Shown here piece by piece: positions 33,637-43,555 of a stretch of DNA of 64,000 nt. The stretch is from Micrococcaceae bacterium Sec5.1 (GTDB lineage: Bacteria; Actinomycetota; Actinomycetes; Actinomycetales; Micrococcaceae). Within the stretch, counting starts at the first letter, position 1; the number at the start of each line of letters is the position of its first letter. The notes under the pieces are model-generated. The model saw nothing but the letters and a program-made list of their open reading frames with translations, ran no database searches and was not told the origin of the DNA. The position numbers and the translations under genes were made by a program. The DNA lies in the NCBI GenBank assembly GCA_039636795.1, contig CP143430.1, positions 806,001 through 870,000 of the forward strand, in the 5' to 3' direction.

Positions 33637-34323
33637 CTACGCGTGCATCGCGCCCTTGAACCAGCCCGTAATCGTGGCTGGGTGTGTGATCGCGGTCCCG
33701 ACAACAACGGCAAACGCTCCGGCGTCGAGGGCCTGCCGTGCATGGGCCGGGGTCTGGATGCGGCCTTCTGCGATGAGTGGCTTACCCAAGTCGGCGGAAG
33801 CGATCTGCTTCAGCAAATCCAGATCCGGACCGTCGGTCTTCGGGCGCTCGCCGGTATAGCCGGACAGGGTGGTTCCGATCAGGTCTGCGCCGGCTTCAAC
33901 AGCTGCCACGGCGTCATCGAAGGAACCGCAGTCCGCCATGACCAAGGCGTGGGACTCGGCGTGGATGCCAGCAACGGTGGCTCCCAGCGACAAACCATCG
34001 GGGCGAGCCCGGCGCGTTCCGTCAATCGCCACAATATGCGCGCCCGCGTTCGCTACGGCAAGCGCGTGCCGGAGCGTGGGGGTGATGAAGACGCCATCGT
34101 GACCGTCCTTCCAGAGGCCGACGACGGGAACTTCGACGGCGGCACGAGTGAACTGTACGTCGGCCAACCCTTGGACTCGGATCGCCGCAGCACCGCCGAT
34201 GACTGCTGATGCCGCCACCTGTCCCGTAGTTCGCGGATCACGCATCGGCTCGCCCGGGTAGGCCTGGCAGGAGACGATCAGCTGGGAACGGAGGGCTTCG
34301 AGGCCTTCGAGGGTCAGGATCAT
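33637..34323 (-). CDS. nanE: N-acetylmannosamine-6-phosphate 2-epimerase
   Basis: 228 residues, a TIM barrel of the NanE family: LRSQLIVSCQAYPGEPMRDP at the start, GAAAIRVQG, VVGLWKDG, IVAIDGTRRARPDG, VMADCGSFDDAVAAVEAGAD and PLIAEGRIQTPAHARQALDA. It converts ManNAc-6-P to GlcNAc-6-P. ATG at 34323. The frame is open further upstream but that part is out of character. It is the last gene in the sialic acid operon, 14 bases after nanK. Confidence 0.93.
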   Translation of the reverse strand: MILTLEGLEALRSQLIVSCQAYPGEPMRDPRTTGQVAASAVIGGAAAIRVQGLADVQFTRAAVEVPVVGLWKDGHDGVFITPTLRHALAVANAGAHIVAIDGTRRARPDGLSLGATVAGIHAESHALVMADCGSFDDAVAAVEAGADLIGTTLSGYTGERPKTDGPDLDLLKQIASADLGKPLIAEGRIQTPAHARQALDAGAFAVVVGTAITHPATITGWFKGAMHA

Positions 34324-34337
34324 GTTGTCTCTTTCTT

Positions 34338-35330
34338 CTAAAGGACGAGTTTCGCGGCACCAACGATGGCCGCGGTGTTGCCAAGGGTTGCCCGGACCAC
34401 GGGGACCTCGGCAAGAGGCACCAGTAGCTCTTGGCGGAGGGCGGCTTCCATGGGCTCCCACCAGAGCCCACCGGCGTCCGCCAGTCCACCTGAAATGACT
34501 ACGGTTTCAGGGTCAAGAATGTTGATGAGTCCGCCCACGGCTTGACCTGCGGCGGCCGCCCCGAGATTAATGGCACGCAAGGCAGCGGCTCGGCTGACAG
34601 TGGCGGCAGCACTGCCGTCGGGCACGCCAGCAGGAGCACCGGAAGCCAGCACGAACACGCCACGCGTATCCGCCGCCTCGCGTGAAGAACCACCAAATCG
34701 CAGGTACGACTCGTGAATGGCGGGCCCCGAAGCCACGGCCTCGACGTGCCCGGCATGGCCGCATACACATGGCAGCGGAGCCGCATCAAATGTGGCGTAG
34801 GGCGAGGCAAAATGCCCAACATGACCGCCAACAGAGTGATGCCCCAGAACAGGAGCGCCATCCACCACGAAGCTGCCGCCAACGCCTGTCCCGAACGCCA
34901 CCATCAGAGAAGTGGACGTTCCAGCTGCGGCACCAAGCCAAGCTTCTCCGAGAGCATGAGCATGCACGTCGTTGACGGCCCGGACCGCCGAAGGAGACAG
35001 GGAAAGCCGGGAGGACAGCCCCGAAACAAGAGAAGTCCCGGCCCAGCCAAGAATGGCATCGGTCGCCGAAACAACAGCCCCGGAAGCAGCGTTGATGACA
35101 CCCGCAGAACCGATGCCGACGCCGGAAACCGAAATTCCGGCGTCGGCAGCACGCTCCACCAAGCCCGCGATCAGCGCAGCGGTGGCGTCGAGGATCGCTT
35201 CGCCACCGGCCCGGTTCAACGTCGGAATGGTCTCCGAGAAGAGCACTTCACCAAAGCCGGAAACAACCCCGGCGGCGGTTTTGGTGCCGCCGAGGTCAAC
35301 GCCGATCACGTGGGGCATGGAAGCGGTCAT
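34338..35330 (-). CDS. nanK: ROK family kinase, probably N-acetylmannosamine kinase
   Basis: About 330 residues. Phosphate loop VIGVDLGGTKTAAGVV; catalytic Asp in VRAVNDVHAHALGEAWLG; zinc motif PLPCVCGHAGHVEAVASG, with His at the usual last Cys; second ATP loop VVISGGLADAGG. The place between the lyase and epimerase genes makes ManNAc the expected substrate. ATG at 35330; another at 35318. Seven bases after the NanA-like stop. Confidence 0.88.
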   Translation of the reverse strand: MTASMPHVIGVDLGGTKTAAGVVSGFGEVLFSETIPTLNRAGGEAILDATAALIAGLVERAADAGISVSGVGIGSAGVINAASGAVVSATDAILGWAGTSLVSGLSSRLSLSPSAVRAVNDVHAHALGEAWLGAAAGTSTSLMVAFGTGVGGSFVVDGAPVLGHHSVGGHVGHFASPYATFDAAPLPCVCGHAGHVEAVASGPAIHESYLRFGGSSREAADTRGVFVLASGAPAGVPDGSAAATVSRAAALRAINLGAAAAGQAVGGLINILDPETVVISGGLADAGGLWWEPMEAALRQELLVPLAEVPVVRATLGNTAAIVGAAKLVL

Positions 35331-35337
35331 GGAAAAC

Positions 35338-36255
35338 CTAGACCAGCCCGTTCCGCTCCAGGATTTCACGGATCAGCGCCGTCTCATCGGAGTTCAGGGA
35401 CAGCATGGGCTCGCTCATCGTGTTGGACTCAATGACGCCCATGACCTGCAGCGCGGTCTTGAACGCTCCCAGCCCAGCGGCGCCGCCGGAGACACGGCCG
35501 TTGGGCGTGTAGACGATCTCGAAGACGTCGGCCAAACGGTCCTGCTCCAGGGCCGCACCCGCCCAGTCGCCAGCCTGCGCGGCGTCGAACAGCCGGCGGT
35601 AGCCCGCCGGATCAACGTTGCCAAGGCCCGGAACAACACCCTGGGCGCCACCAAGGAGGGCGCCGTCCACCACAACTTCGTGACCGGTGAAGATGTCGAA
35701 GTTGGGAATGTCCTTGGCCGCCAGGAGCAGCTGGCGGAACGAAACGTCGTCGCCGGAGGAGTCCTTCACGCCGGCGATGACACCATCACGGCCCAGGCGG
35801 ACCAAGAGGTCCGTTGGCAGTTTGAAGTGGGTTCGGACGGGGACGTCGTAAGCGAAGATTGGCTTCTCGACGGCTGCGTGGATGCTGCGAAAATGAGTTT
35901 CAGTCTCCGCGGCGTTGCCGATGGCGTAGTACATGGAGGTCACCACGATCGCGTCAGCGCCCAGGTCCACCACTTTTCGGGCCTCCTCGATCACCCGGTT
36001 GGTGGTTTGCTCGTTGGCGCCGACGATCAGCGGGACCGCTCCGGCGTTGGCGTCGGCGATGGTGGAGACCACCAGCTCACGCTCATCATTGGTGAGGTAG
36101 GGGACTTCCCCGGAGGAGCCGAGGACGAAAAGTCCGGACACACCGCCGTCGATCAGGTGCTTGGTGACGTTCTTCAGCGACGCAGTGTCGATGCTGCCGT
36201 CGGAGTGGCGTGGTGTGATGACCGGGGGAATGACGCCCTGGAACTGAGTGGACAC
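35338..36255 (-). CDS. nanA: Dihydrodipicolinate synthase family aldolase, probably N-acetylneuraminate lyase
   Basis: 305 residues of the NAL/DHDPS family. Schiff-base Lys in VIAGVKDSSGDDVSF, catalytic Tyr in IFAYDVPVRT, substrate carboxylate loop LFVLGSSGEVPYLT (about residues 43-56). GSSGE replaces the more usual GSTGE, which leaves the exact substrate slightly open. In this operon the reaction should be sialic acid to ManNAc plus pyruvate. Confidence 0.85.
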   Translation of the reverse strand: MSTQFQGVIPPVITPRHSDGSIDTASLKNVTKHLIDGGVSGLFVLGSSGEVPYLTNDERELVVSTIADANAGAVPLIVGANEQTTNRVIEEARKVVDLGADAIVVTSMYYAIGNAAETETHFRSIHAAVEKPIFAYDVPVRTHFKLPTDLLVRLGRDGVIAGVKDSSGDDVSFRQLLLAAKDIPNFDIFTGHEVVVDGALLGGAQGVVPGLGNVDPAGYRRLFDAAQAGDWAGAALEQDRLADVFEIVYTPNGRVSGGAAGLGAFKTALQVMGVIESNTMSEPMLSLNSDETALIREILERNGLV

Positions 36256-36291
36256 AGAAATCTCCGTTGTTGGTAGCTGGTGAGGGGAAAA

Positions 36292-37098
36292 CTAGATGTG
36301 GAGAAGGCTCGGCGCGGCGCCCAGCAGCTTCTTGGTGTAATCGTTTCCGGGGTTGTCGAAGACCTGTGCGGCTGTGCCTTGCTCGACGATTTTGCCGAAG
36401 TACATGACGCAGATGCGGTCCGAAACATAGCGGACGGTTTGGATGTCGTGAGAGATGAACACCATGCCCAGGTTCAGCTGGGTCTTCAGATCCGACAACA
36501 GGTTCAGGACCTGCGCCCGGACGGAAACGTCCAGGGCCGACGTCGGCTCATCCGCCACGATGATGTCCGGATCGAGCGCCAGTGCCCGGGCGATCGCCAC
36601 ACGCTGGCGCTGACCACCGGAAACCTGCGACGGCGTCACGTCGGCTGCCGACTGCGGCAAGCCAACCAGCGCCAACAGTTCCTTGACCTTGCCAGCGCGG
36701 TTCGCCGCGTTCCCGATGCCGTGGATCTGAAGGGGGTCGGTGAGGATGTCCTGGATGGTCATGCGCGGGTTGAGCGCCGTAGCCGGGTCCTGGAAGACCA
36801 CGGAGACCGAGCGGCCAAACTGCTTGCGCATGGCAGCGTTGCGCTTGATGGCCGGCTTTCCGTGGAACAAAACCTTGCCCGACGTCGGCGGCTGAAGTCC
36901 CACGAGAACTGATGCGAGGGTGGACTTGCCACAGCCGGACTCACCAACGATGCCCACGGTTTCGCCGCGGCTGATGGTGAAGTCCACTCCGTCAACAGCT
37001 TTGACGATGTTTGGACGGAACAGGCCACCTGTCCGTGCATGGTGATAGACCCTGACGTCCTTGAGCTCGATGACCGGCTTGGAGCCTGATTCGCTCAT
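36292..37098 (-). CDS. Dpp/Opp-type ABC transporter ATP-binding subunit (SiaI-like)
   Basis: 268 residues. Walker [21 protein letters not shown] loop VSVVFQDP, signature [20 protein letters not shown], Walker B DIIVADEPTSALD, His switch VFISHD. It is the OppF/DppF class. ATG at 37098 overlaps the TGA of the fused permease-ATPase gene. Together they power uptake of the sugar bound by the lipoprotein encoded at 40267-41889. Confidence 0.93.
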   Translation of the reverse strand: MSESGSKPVIELKDVRVYHHARTGGLFRPNIVKAVDGVDFTISRGETVGIVGESGCGKSTLASVLVGLQPPTSGKVLFHGKPAIKRNAAMRKQFGRSVSVVFQDPATALNPRMTIQDILTDPLQIHGIGNAANRAGKVKELLALVGLPQSAADVTPSQVSGGQRQRVAIARALALDPDIIVADEPTSALDVSVRAQVLNLLSDLKTQLNLGMVFISHDIQTVRYVSDRICVMYFGKIVEQGTAAQVFDNPGNDYTKKLLGAAPSLLHI

Positions 37099-39206
37099 TT
37101 TGCGTCCTCCTTCAAGTGGCTGGCCCAATAGTGATCCGCAGCGTCGCCATTGGGAGACGGGACGGTGGTGAGGACGAGCTTTTGGTGGGGGTCGGCGTCA
37201 GCCCTGAGTGAGCGGGCCGCGAAGCGGTCGCCCGAAGCAAAGTCGCGTGGTGAAGGAACTGTGCCGGGGATCTGGTGCAGCCGGACGGCGTCGGCCTCTA
37301 TGGAGAGGACGGCACCCAACAAGCCACGGGTGTACTCGTGCTTGGGATTCTGCAGAAGCTCGGAAGCCTGTGCGGATTCCACCACTTGGCCGGCGTACAT
37401 GACTGTGATGCGGTGAGCCAGGGAGGCCACCAAGGCGAGGTCGTGGCTGACGAATACCATGGCAAAACCGAGTTGATCACGGAGTTCGTTGAGCAGATCC
37501 ACCACCTGTTTTTGCACGGTGACATCCAGGGCAGTGGTGGGCTCATCAGCAACGACGATCTTCGGCGAGCGGGACAGGGCCATGGCAATCAGCACGCGTT
37601 GGCGCTGGCCACCGGAAAGCTCGTGCGGGTAGCTGGCGAGGGTCCTGACAGGGTCCAGTTTCACCATTTCCAGCAGCTCAGCAGGAGTCTTCCGACCGCC
37701 GCGTTTAGTGAGCTGCTCCAGCTGGTCCTTGATCTTCATGGACGGGTTTAGGGAGCTCAACGCGTCTTGGTAGACCATGGCGATCTGCTCACCGCGCAGG
37801 CCCTCATAGGCCTTGGGGTTGCTGTGCTGGGTCTTTGCGTCGAGGAGTTCCTTGCCATCAAACAGGATGGAACCGGTGACATGGGCTGTCTTGGGCAGAA
37901 GGCCCATCACAGCGAGTGAGGTGATCGACTTGCCACAACCCGACTCACCCACCAGGCCCATGGTTTCGCCTTCGCGGACGGTGAAGGAGACGTTGTCCAC
38001 GATCGCGGTTTCGCCGAAGCGGCCCGGGAAACGGATGGACAGGTTCTTCACTTCAAGGACATTCCGCGCGCCTGCTGGCACCTGGGGGAGGCGGTCCGTG
38101 CGCTTGGCCTCAATGGCTGCCAGCAGTTCCAGTTCGCGGTCCAGCAGGAGGTGCGGGTTGGGGGCTGCAACGTTCACATCGGTGAGAAGAGCTGACTTGC
38201 CGAAGACTTCGGTGACGGTGCGATCGGAAGCCGGACGAACGCCGTCGAGCTCGTGTTCCTCAACCACCGACGGCTGGGCGACAGAGGTGGCAACCTCGGT
38301 GTCCACGGCCAGAACTGCGGCAGAGCCGTCATCGTCCTTAACCGCCGGGGCCTGACGCAACTTCGGGTTCACCATGGCGTCGGTGAGGCCCTCCGCGAGG
38401 ATGTTCAGGGACAGGACGGTCAACAGAATTGTCAGGCCAGCGAACGTGGTGGCCCACCAGCCACCGGAAAGAACCAGATTGCGGCCGTAGGAGATCACGT
38501 TGCCCCAAGAGGGGGCGGGATCCTGAACGCCCGCGCCCAGGAAGGAGAGCGAGGCTTCCAGGATGATGGCGTCGGCCACCATCACTGTGGCGAACACCAG
38601 CACCGGAGCGGCAGTGTTGCGGACGATGTGCTTGACCAGGATGTAGAAGCGCCCGGCACCGATGACGCGTTCAGCACGGACGTAGTCTTCGCCGTATTGT
38701 GCGAGCACGTTGGCGCGGACCACGCGGGCAAGCTGGGGTGTGTAGATGATGGCGATCGCGATGATGATGGTGGGAACCGAGTTGCCAAAGGCAGCCAACA
38801 ATACGGCTGCAAGGGCGATACCCGGGAACGCCATGAGGATGTCCATGAGCCGCATGATGATCTCGTTCACGGACTTGCTGGACGTCGCCGCGAAGGAGCC
38901 CAGGAGAGCACCGGCGAGGATGGCTAGACCAACCGCGCCGAGGCCGATCAAAAGTGACGACTGTGCGCCGAAGAGCAGGCGCGAGAAAATGTCGCGGCCT
39001 AGGCGGTCAGTGCCGAAGAAGTGCTCGGCGCCCGGCGGCGTGGCCGGGATGAATGTCTCAAGGGGATCATGCGGAGCGATGACTGGCGCGAAGACGGCCG
39101 CGAAGACAATCAAGATGAGGAAGAGTAGGGCAATGCGGGAGCCCCAGGGCAGGGCCTTGAAACGGATGCCCGGTGCACTTAGCCGTTCTGCGAGCTTGCT
39201 GCGCAT
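37095..39206 (-). CDS. ABC transporter permease-ATPase fusion (DppC-DppD type, SiaG-like)
   Basis: 703 residues. The first ~290 are a DppC-type permease ([43 protein letters not shown] loop with [20 protein letters not shown]). A ~95-residue linker follows. From about residue 388 there is a complete ATPase (Walker [20 protein letters not shown], signature [20 protein letters not shown], Walker [13 protein letters not shown]). Permease-ATPase fusions of this kind occur in actinobacterial sialic acid transporters such as Corynebacterium SiaEFGI. Four bases overlap with the next gene. Confidence 0.94.
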   Translation of the reverse strand: MRSKLAERLSAPGIRFKALPWGSRIALLFLILIVFAAVFAPVIAPHDPLETFIPATPPGAEHFFGTDRLGRDIFSRLLFGAQSSLLIGLGAVGLAILAGALLGSFAATSSKSVNEIIMRLMDILMAFPGIALAAVLLAAFGNSVPTIIIAIAIIYTPQLARVVRANVLAQYGEDYVRAERVIGAGRFYILVKHIVRNTAAPVLVFATVMVADAIILEASLSFLGAGVQDPAPSWGNVISYGRNLVLSGGWWATTFAGLTILLTVLSLNILAEGLTDAMVNPKLRQAPAVKDDDGSAAVLAVDTEVATSVAQPSVVEEHELDGVRPASDRTVTEVFGKSALLTDVNVAAPNPHLLLDRELELLAAIEAKRTDRLPQVPAGARNVLEVKNLSIRFPGRFGETAIVDNVSFTVREGETMGLVGESGCGKSITSLAVMGLLPKTAHVTGSILFDGKELLDAKTQHSNPKAYEGLRGEQIAMVYQDALSSLNPSMKIKDQLEQLTKRGGRKTPAELLEMVKLDPVRTLASYPHELSGGQRQRVLIAMALSRSPKIVVADEPTTALDVTVQKQVVDLLNELRDQLGFAMVFVSHDLALVASLAHRITVMYAGQVVESAQASELLQNPKHEYTRGLLGAVLSIEADAVRLHQIPGTVPSPRDFASGDRFAARSLRADADPHQKLVLTTVPSPNGDAADHYWASHLKEDAK

Positions 39207-39209
39207 GAG

Positions 39210-40166
39210 CTATACCGTCCTGATTCGGGGGTTGATGAGCAGGTAGAGAAGGTCAACCACGATGTTCACCAGAACAAAGGTGACCGAGATGGTGAGCACC
39301 ACGCCCTGGACCAGATTGACGTCCAGGTTGGTGATGCCATTGAGGATCAGCTGGCCCATGCCGGGTAGGGCGAAGATCATTTCAATCACGACGGCGCCAC
39401 CCAGCAGATAGCCCACGCGGAGTCCCAGCACTGTCACCGGGGTGACGAGCGCGTTGCGGAGAACATTCTTGGAAACGACTTCGCGGTAGGGGACACCGTT
39501 GCCGATGGCTGTGCGGACGTAGTCGCGGTCAAGCTCTTCGACCATTGAGGTCCGGACCACGCGGATCAGCGATGCCGATACCGGGATGCCCAGTGCCAGG
39601 GCCGGGAGGGCCATCGAGTTCAGCCAACCGCCAAAGCCGGATTCCGGCGTCGCAATTCCGCCTGACGGAAACATCGGGTTGGCGCCGAGTGCGAACCACT
39701 GGATGAGCAGGATACCTAGCCAGAACGACGGCGTGGCGATAGCGGCGATTGAGAAGACCCGGATCAACTGGTCCTGCCACTTGTCGCGGTAGAGGGCACC
39801 GAGGATTCCGAAAGCCAGGGACAGAACAATTGCGATAATGACGCCCAGGAAGGTCAGCTGGAGCGTCAGGGGGAACGCAGAGCCGATCATTGATGCGACC
39901 GACTTTGCCGGCGGGGTTGTGACGCCGAGATCGAACTGCAGCAGCTTCCCCAGGAAGCGGAAGTATTGCAGGACCAGGGGATCGTTCAGGCCATTTTCCT
40001 GGCGGTACTGCTGCTTGGCTTCTTCGCTGGCACCGTCACCGAGGGCGGAGCTGGCTTGGTCGCCGGGGGCGGCCTGCAGGACGAGGAAGACGAGCAACGT
40101 AATGCCCAGGATCATCAATGGCAATGCTGCAAGCCTGCGGCCAAGCAGACGCAATATGGTGACCAA
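39210..40166 (-). CDS. DppB-type ABC transporter permease (SiaF-like)
   Basis: 318 residues with six membrane helices. The N-terminus is LLGRRLAALPLMILGITLLV; the EAA loop is DYVRTAIGNGVPYREVVSKN; the C-terminus ends in a helix plus NPRIRTV. It forms the membrane channel with the permease half of the next gene. Three bases separate the two. Confidence 0.93.
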   Translation of the reverse strand: MVTILRLLGRRLAALPLMILGITLLVFLVLQAAPGDQASSALGDGASEEAKQQYRQENGLNDPLVLQYFRFLGKLLQFDLGVTTPPAKSVASMIGSAFPLTLQLTFLGVIIAIVLSLAFGILGALYRDKWQDQLIRVFSIAAIATPSFWLGILLIQWFALGANPMFPSGGIATPESGFGGWLNSMALPALALGIPVSASLIRVVRTSMVEELDRDYVRTAIGNGVPYREVVSKNVLRNALVTPVTVLGLRVGYLLGGAVVIEMIFALPGMGQLILNGITNLDVNLVQGVVLTISVTFVLVNIVVDLLYLLINPRIRTV

Positions 40167-40195
40167 TTTGTTCTCCGGTTGGTTGGGGGTGCTGC

Positions 40196-40264
40196 TGGTT
40201 GTGGGGCCTGCTCTGCGCGCTACTGTGGGGATTTAGGCCGCAAAGCAGGCCTCGCAACTCAGGT
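40196..40264. repeat. REP-like inverted pair
   Basis: GGTTGTGGGGCCTGCTCTGC at the left is the inverse of GCCGCAAAGCAGGCCTCGCA followed by ACTCAGG at the right, including GGCCTGCT/AGCAGGCC as a potential stem at 40205-40252. It lies between the substrate-binding protein gene and the permease gene and could moderate read-through. The unit is shared with 27811 and 33566. Confidence 0.55.
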
Positions 40265-40266
40265 TT

Positions 40267-41889
40267 CTAGGCGGTACGTCCGACGTCGATGAACGACAAT
40301 CCGGTGGTGGGCAGCGGCTGGAAGCCCTTGAGCTTTTTCTCGTCCCAGGCGCTGGGAAGCTGGCGGTGAAGGACGGGGTACAGGGGGACCTCGTCGGAGA
40401 CCATGTCCACGATTTCGGCCACGACCTTCTTGGCGTCGTCGCCGGAGGCCTGCGACCCCTTGTTCATGAGTTCCTGCAGCTTGGAACGTTCAGGAGTGGT
40501 CCAGAAGGCGCGCTTCTCCATCCACGTGGCACCGGAGTAGAACCAGCTCAGCAGGAGGTCAGCATCATTGCCGAACACGGATGGATCGCCCGGAGCCGCA
40601 ACCACTGTGTAGTCACCCTTACCCACGCGGTCGCTGTAAAGGGCACCGGACTGGAGGCTCTTCACCGTTACCTTGACGCCTGGGATCTTGTTCCAGGACT
40701 CAAGGATCAGCGGTGCAACATCCTTGACCCACGCGGTGTCCGTGGTGAGGAGTTCGAACTCGAGGCTGTTGACGCCCGCTTGCTTGAGCAGTTCTTCAGC
40801 CTTTTTTGTGTCAAAACCGTAGACGTTCTTGGCCTTGACGTAATCCGGGTGGCCTTCCTGGAAGTAGGAGCTGGCGGCCTTGGCGTTGCCGAACAGGGCC
40901 TTCTTGATGATGGCCTCCTTGTCCAGGCCATAGTGCAGTGCCTGGCGGACCAGTTTGTTGTCGAACGGGGCCTTGGCGCAGTTGAACATGAGGAACAGCA
41001 GGCCGAAGGACTGGACTGATTCCACCTTGACCTTGGACTTCAGGCCGTCGACGTCCAGGTACGGAACGTCCTCGATGGCCTGGACGCGGCCGGATTGGAC
41101 AGCAGTAACACGGGCCGCAGCGTCCGAAAGAAGGAGCCAGGTCATGCCCTTGGCCAGGGCAGGCTTGGGGCCGTTGTAGTCTGCGAACGCTTCGAAGACG
41201 ATCTTGTCGTCCTTGACGGCGGAGACCAGTTTGTAAGGACCGGAGCCGATTGGCTTGGCGTCGAAGGCCTTTAGATCGCTGGCGAGTGCCTTGGGGACCA
41301 CCTTGACCACCGAAATTCGCGGCCCGAAGCCCGGGAAGGCGTACTTGAGCGTGAATTCCACCGTCTTGGCGTCCAGAGGCTTGACGTCCTGAATGAAGGG
41401 GATGAACTGGGAGAACAACGACTTGTTCGCGGGGTCCATGACGCGGGTAAAGGAAAAGGCCACGTCTTCGGTGGTGACAGGGGAGCCGTCGTGGAACTTG
41501 GCGCCGTCGCGAATGGTCACCTGATAGGTGGTGTCGTTGATTTTCTTTGGATCTGACGCTGCCAGGGCGTTGTAGGGCTGGCGCGTGGCCGGGTGCAGCT
41601 CAATGAGGCCTTCGAAGATGTGGAGGTTGGCTGCCATCGGTGTGGCTCCCGAAGAGCTCAGCGGGTCAAAGCCTGTGGAGAGGGCGTAGGAGATGCCTGC
41701 CTCGATGATGAGGTCCTTGTTCACGACCGCGGTGTTTGCTGCGTTCCCCGTGGTGGTGCTGGCAGCGCCGCCGCACGCAGAAAGGGTCGCCGTGAACGCG
41801 GCGGCTGCACCAACTGCGCCGCTCAGCTTGAGGAAATTGCGGCGGCTGGCGTCATTGACCAGCGGCAGGCTGTTGATGGTCTTGCTCAT
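40267..41889 (-). CDS. ABC transporter substrate-binding lipoprotein, family 5 (SiaE-like)
   Basis: 540 residues. The N-terminus has a Tat-type motif ([11 protein letters not shown]) and a lipobox (TLSACGG), so it is exported folded and lipid-anchored. The family 5 signature appears in [20 protein letters not shown] and [14 protein letters not shown]. It binds the transported solute for the Dpp-type permease. From the operon the solute should be sialic acid or a sialoside; peptides are the alternative for this family. It is first in the operon and divergent from the FadR-type regulator. Confidence 0.93.
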   Translation of the reverse strand: MSKTINSLPLVNDASRRNFLKLSGAVGAAAAFTATLSACGGAASTTTGNAANTAVVNKDLIIEAGISYALSTGFDPLSSSGATPMAANLHIFEGLIELHPATRQPYNALAASDPKKINDTTYQVTIRDGAKFHDGSPVTTEDVAFSFTRVMDPANKSLFSQFIPFIQDVKPLDAKTVEFTLKYAFPGFGPRISVVKVVPKALASDLKAFDAKPIGSGPYKLVSAVKDDKIVFEAFADYNGPKPALAKGMTWLLLSDAAARVTAVQSGRVQAIEDVPYLDVDGLKSKVKVESVQSFGLLFLMFNCAKAPFDNKLVRQALHYGLDKEAIIKKALFGNAKAASSYFQEGHPDYVKAKNVYGFDTKKAEELLKQAGVNSLEFELLTTDTAWVKDVAPLILESWNKIPGVKVTVKSLQSGALYSDRVGKGDYTVVAAPGDPSVFGNDADLLLSWFYSGATWMEKRAFWTTPERSKLQELMNKGSQASGDDAKKVVAEIVDMVSDEVPLYPVLHRQLPSAWDEKKLKGFQPLPTTGLSFIDVGRTA

Positions 41890-41921
41890 AAAGGTGCCTC
41901 ACCATTCGACTGTCGTGGGTT

Positions 41922-41942
41922 ATCGGATGTAGGACGTCCGAT
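41922..41942. promoter_or_regulatory. Candidate operator of the FadR-type regulator (inverted pair)
   Basis: ATCGGATGT and ACGTCCGAT form 9-base inverted arms (one mismatch) with three bases between, 33 bases upstream of the binding-protein start codon. Confidence 0.5.
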
Positions 41943-42104
41943 GCTCGTATTGAAACTGTAAGTGTGGTCACAAGGGGACGTCAAGTGAGAGATGGATCAC
42001 GGTGAGGCTGCCTGGGAAGCTGGAGCCTCGCGGGCTCCTCGCCGCCCGGGCGCCAGAAGGCGGAATTCTCAAGAAATTCCGAAGACATACCTATCAAGGA
42101 GGTG

Positions 42105-42115
42105 GGACATCCGAT
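42105..42115. promoter_or_regulatory. Second candidate operator half-site
   Basis: GGACATCCGAT repeats the arm GGACGTCCGAT found at 41932-41942, here followed by ATTGTATGT as a weak inverse. It lies about 125 bases before the regulator's own start. Confidence 0.35.
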
Positions 42116-42239
42116 ATTGTATGTTGCGAGTCACTCATTCTGCGGTGGGCATTAAGCTCGCCTCAATATTAACACCGCACTCCTTCGCATCCGAGGTTCA
42201 TAGGCCTCTGCGAGAGGAGTGCATCGGCAAGGAGAGCCC

Positions 42240-42968
42240 ATGACAACTTCCGGTGTCGTTCCGCAAGCGCGGTTCAGTGCACAGGCCCGGCTGCGTGCAT
42301 TGCAGTCGGACATTATGGAACTCATCCTTGAGCGGGAGCTCGAGGCGGGTGACCCGTTGCCCACGGAGAGCGAACTTTCAATTGCCCTCGGTGTGGGGCG
42401 CAATACGTTGCGTGAGTCCCTGAAAGTGCTGCAGGCCCTGGGTGTGATCGAGATCCGCCATGGCTTCGGGATGTTCGTGGCGCCCAGCAATTTCGAGGCC
42501 TTGGCTGATGGCCTGACATTCCGGGGCCGGCTTTCCCTCCGGCACCAGGGACTTGAAGCCTTGCAGTTAGTGGACGTGCGGCAGGCCTTGGAGTCCGGGC
42601 TGATCGGCTCCTCCATCGATGTGATGACCAAGGAGCAGCTGGCGTCCATCGAGGAATCTGTGAAGCAAATGGAAGAACTCGCCGCCGCCGGCGAGAACTT
42701 CGTGGCCGCCGACGCCGAGTTCCACCGCCGGCTGTTCGAACCCCTTAACAACGAGCTGCTGATCAACCTGATGGGGGTCTTCTGGAAGGTATACCGGAAG
42801 ATCCACGTAGAGATCGGCGCCGGTAACGAGGATCTGGCTAAGACGGCAGCCATCCATCGCAATATCTATACCGCCGTTGCAGCGGGAGACAAGGTGCTCT
42901 CGGCCGAGCTGCTCAACCGTCACTTCGACGGCATCCGACGCCGCATCAGCGAGGCCGTGGGGGAGTAA
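42240..42968 (+). CDS. nanR: FadR-subfamily GntR regulator (NanR-like)
   Basis: About 242 residues. GntR winged helix: LERELEAGDPLPTESELSIA, LGVGRNTLRESLKVLQALGV, HGFGMFV. The FCD effector domain (from about residue 100) carries metal-site residues in DAEFHRRLFEP, HRNIYTAV and NRHFDGIRRR. ATG at 42240 has AAGGAGAG three bases upstream. Divergent from the sialic acid operon, so it most likely represses it and is released by a pathway metabolite. The symbol rests on context. Confidence 0.87.
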   Translation: MTTSGVVPQARFSAQARLRALQSDIMELILERELEAGDPLPTESELSIALGVGRNTLRESLKVLQALGVIEIRHGFGMFVAPSNFEALADGLTFRGRLSLRHQGLEALQLVDVRQALESGLIGSSIDVMTKEQLASIEESVKQMEELAAAGENFVAADAEFHRRLFEPLNNELLINLMGVFWKVYRKIHVEIGAGNEDLAKTAAIHRNIYTAVAAGDKVLSAELLNRHFDGIRRRISEAVGE

Positions 42969-42986
42969 GCGTCCGCACCAACGCAA

Positions 42987-43026
42987 GGGCCGCCGTCGTA
43001 CTTTTCGGAAAGTACGACGGCGGCCC
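42987..43026 (+). terminator. Terminator after the FadR-type regulator
   Basis: AGGGCCGCCGTCGTACTTT pairs with AAAGTACGACGGCGGCCCT around a TCGG loop, a near-perfect 19-base stem starting about 20 bases after the stop. No T run follows. Confidence 0.7.
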
Positions 43027-43085
43027 TGTCCGTTTCTGCGCGCGGCTCACCTGCTGCTGCGGCCACCCAAGTAAGTCGCAGTTGA

Positions 43086-43111
43086 GCGCGTTTTCAGCCC
43101 TCAAAACGCGC
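43086..43111. repeat. Inverted repeat of unknown role
   Basis: GCGCGTTTT and AAAACGCGC, perfect 9-base arms with an 8-base loop, in the gap between the regulator terminator and the tRNA-Arg terminator. Confidence 0.5.
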
Positions 43112-43160
43112 AGTGCTGCTACGTAGTTGGGCTAACCCGGGCAAAACGGCGTAAAACAAA

Positions 43161-43190
43161 AGACCCGCACCGGCGAACCGGTGCGGGTCT
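43161..43190 (-). terminator. Terminator after tRNA-Arg
   Basis: AGACCCGCACCGG and CCGGTGCGGGTCT form a perfect 13-base stem with a CGAA loop; on the minus strand it is followed by TTTTGTTTTACG. It lies 7 bases after the tRNA 3' end. Confidence 0.9.
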
Positions 43191-43197
43191 CTATCTG

Positions 43198-43271
<74 letters not shown>

Positions 43272-43555
43272 ATTTCGTGTGATTCTCGGCGGTCTGTTTC
43301 TCTGACCCCCTCGAACCTCAATAAACTTTACAGAAGTTCATGTGAAGTTCCAAATCGAAAAGCTGTAATCTAGACAACTAGACCGGTCTATGTGACCTTC
43401 CTCACTTAAATCGCGCCTCTCTGAAACTGGAACCTTGAATTCTAGGGGTTTTTCGTTTCGTCCCCACTGGACATCTGACGTCTGACAGGGGATTGGTCTG
43501 GTCCGGGACCCCTATCGTTTAGGACACACCACTGAACCCGAGGAAGGGAACCGCA

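Larger units (their letters stand above)
41890..42239. other. Divergent control region of the sialic acid locus
   Basis: 350 bases between the binding-protein gene and the FadR-type regulator. It contains three copies of the element AC(A/G)TCCGAT, two of them as an inverted pair. No small gene was recognised. Confidence 0.6.

Noticed and set aside
34972..36276. Plus-strand frame of 434 codons opposite nanK and the aldolase gene
   Set aside because: Shadow of two genes whose catalytic motifs are evident on the minus strand.
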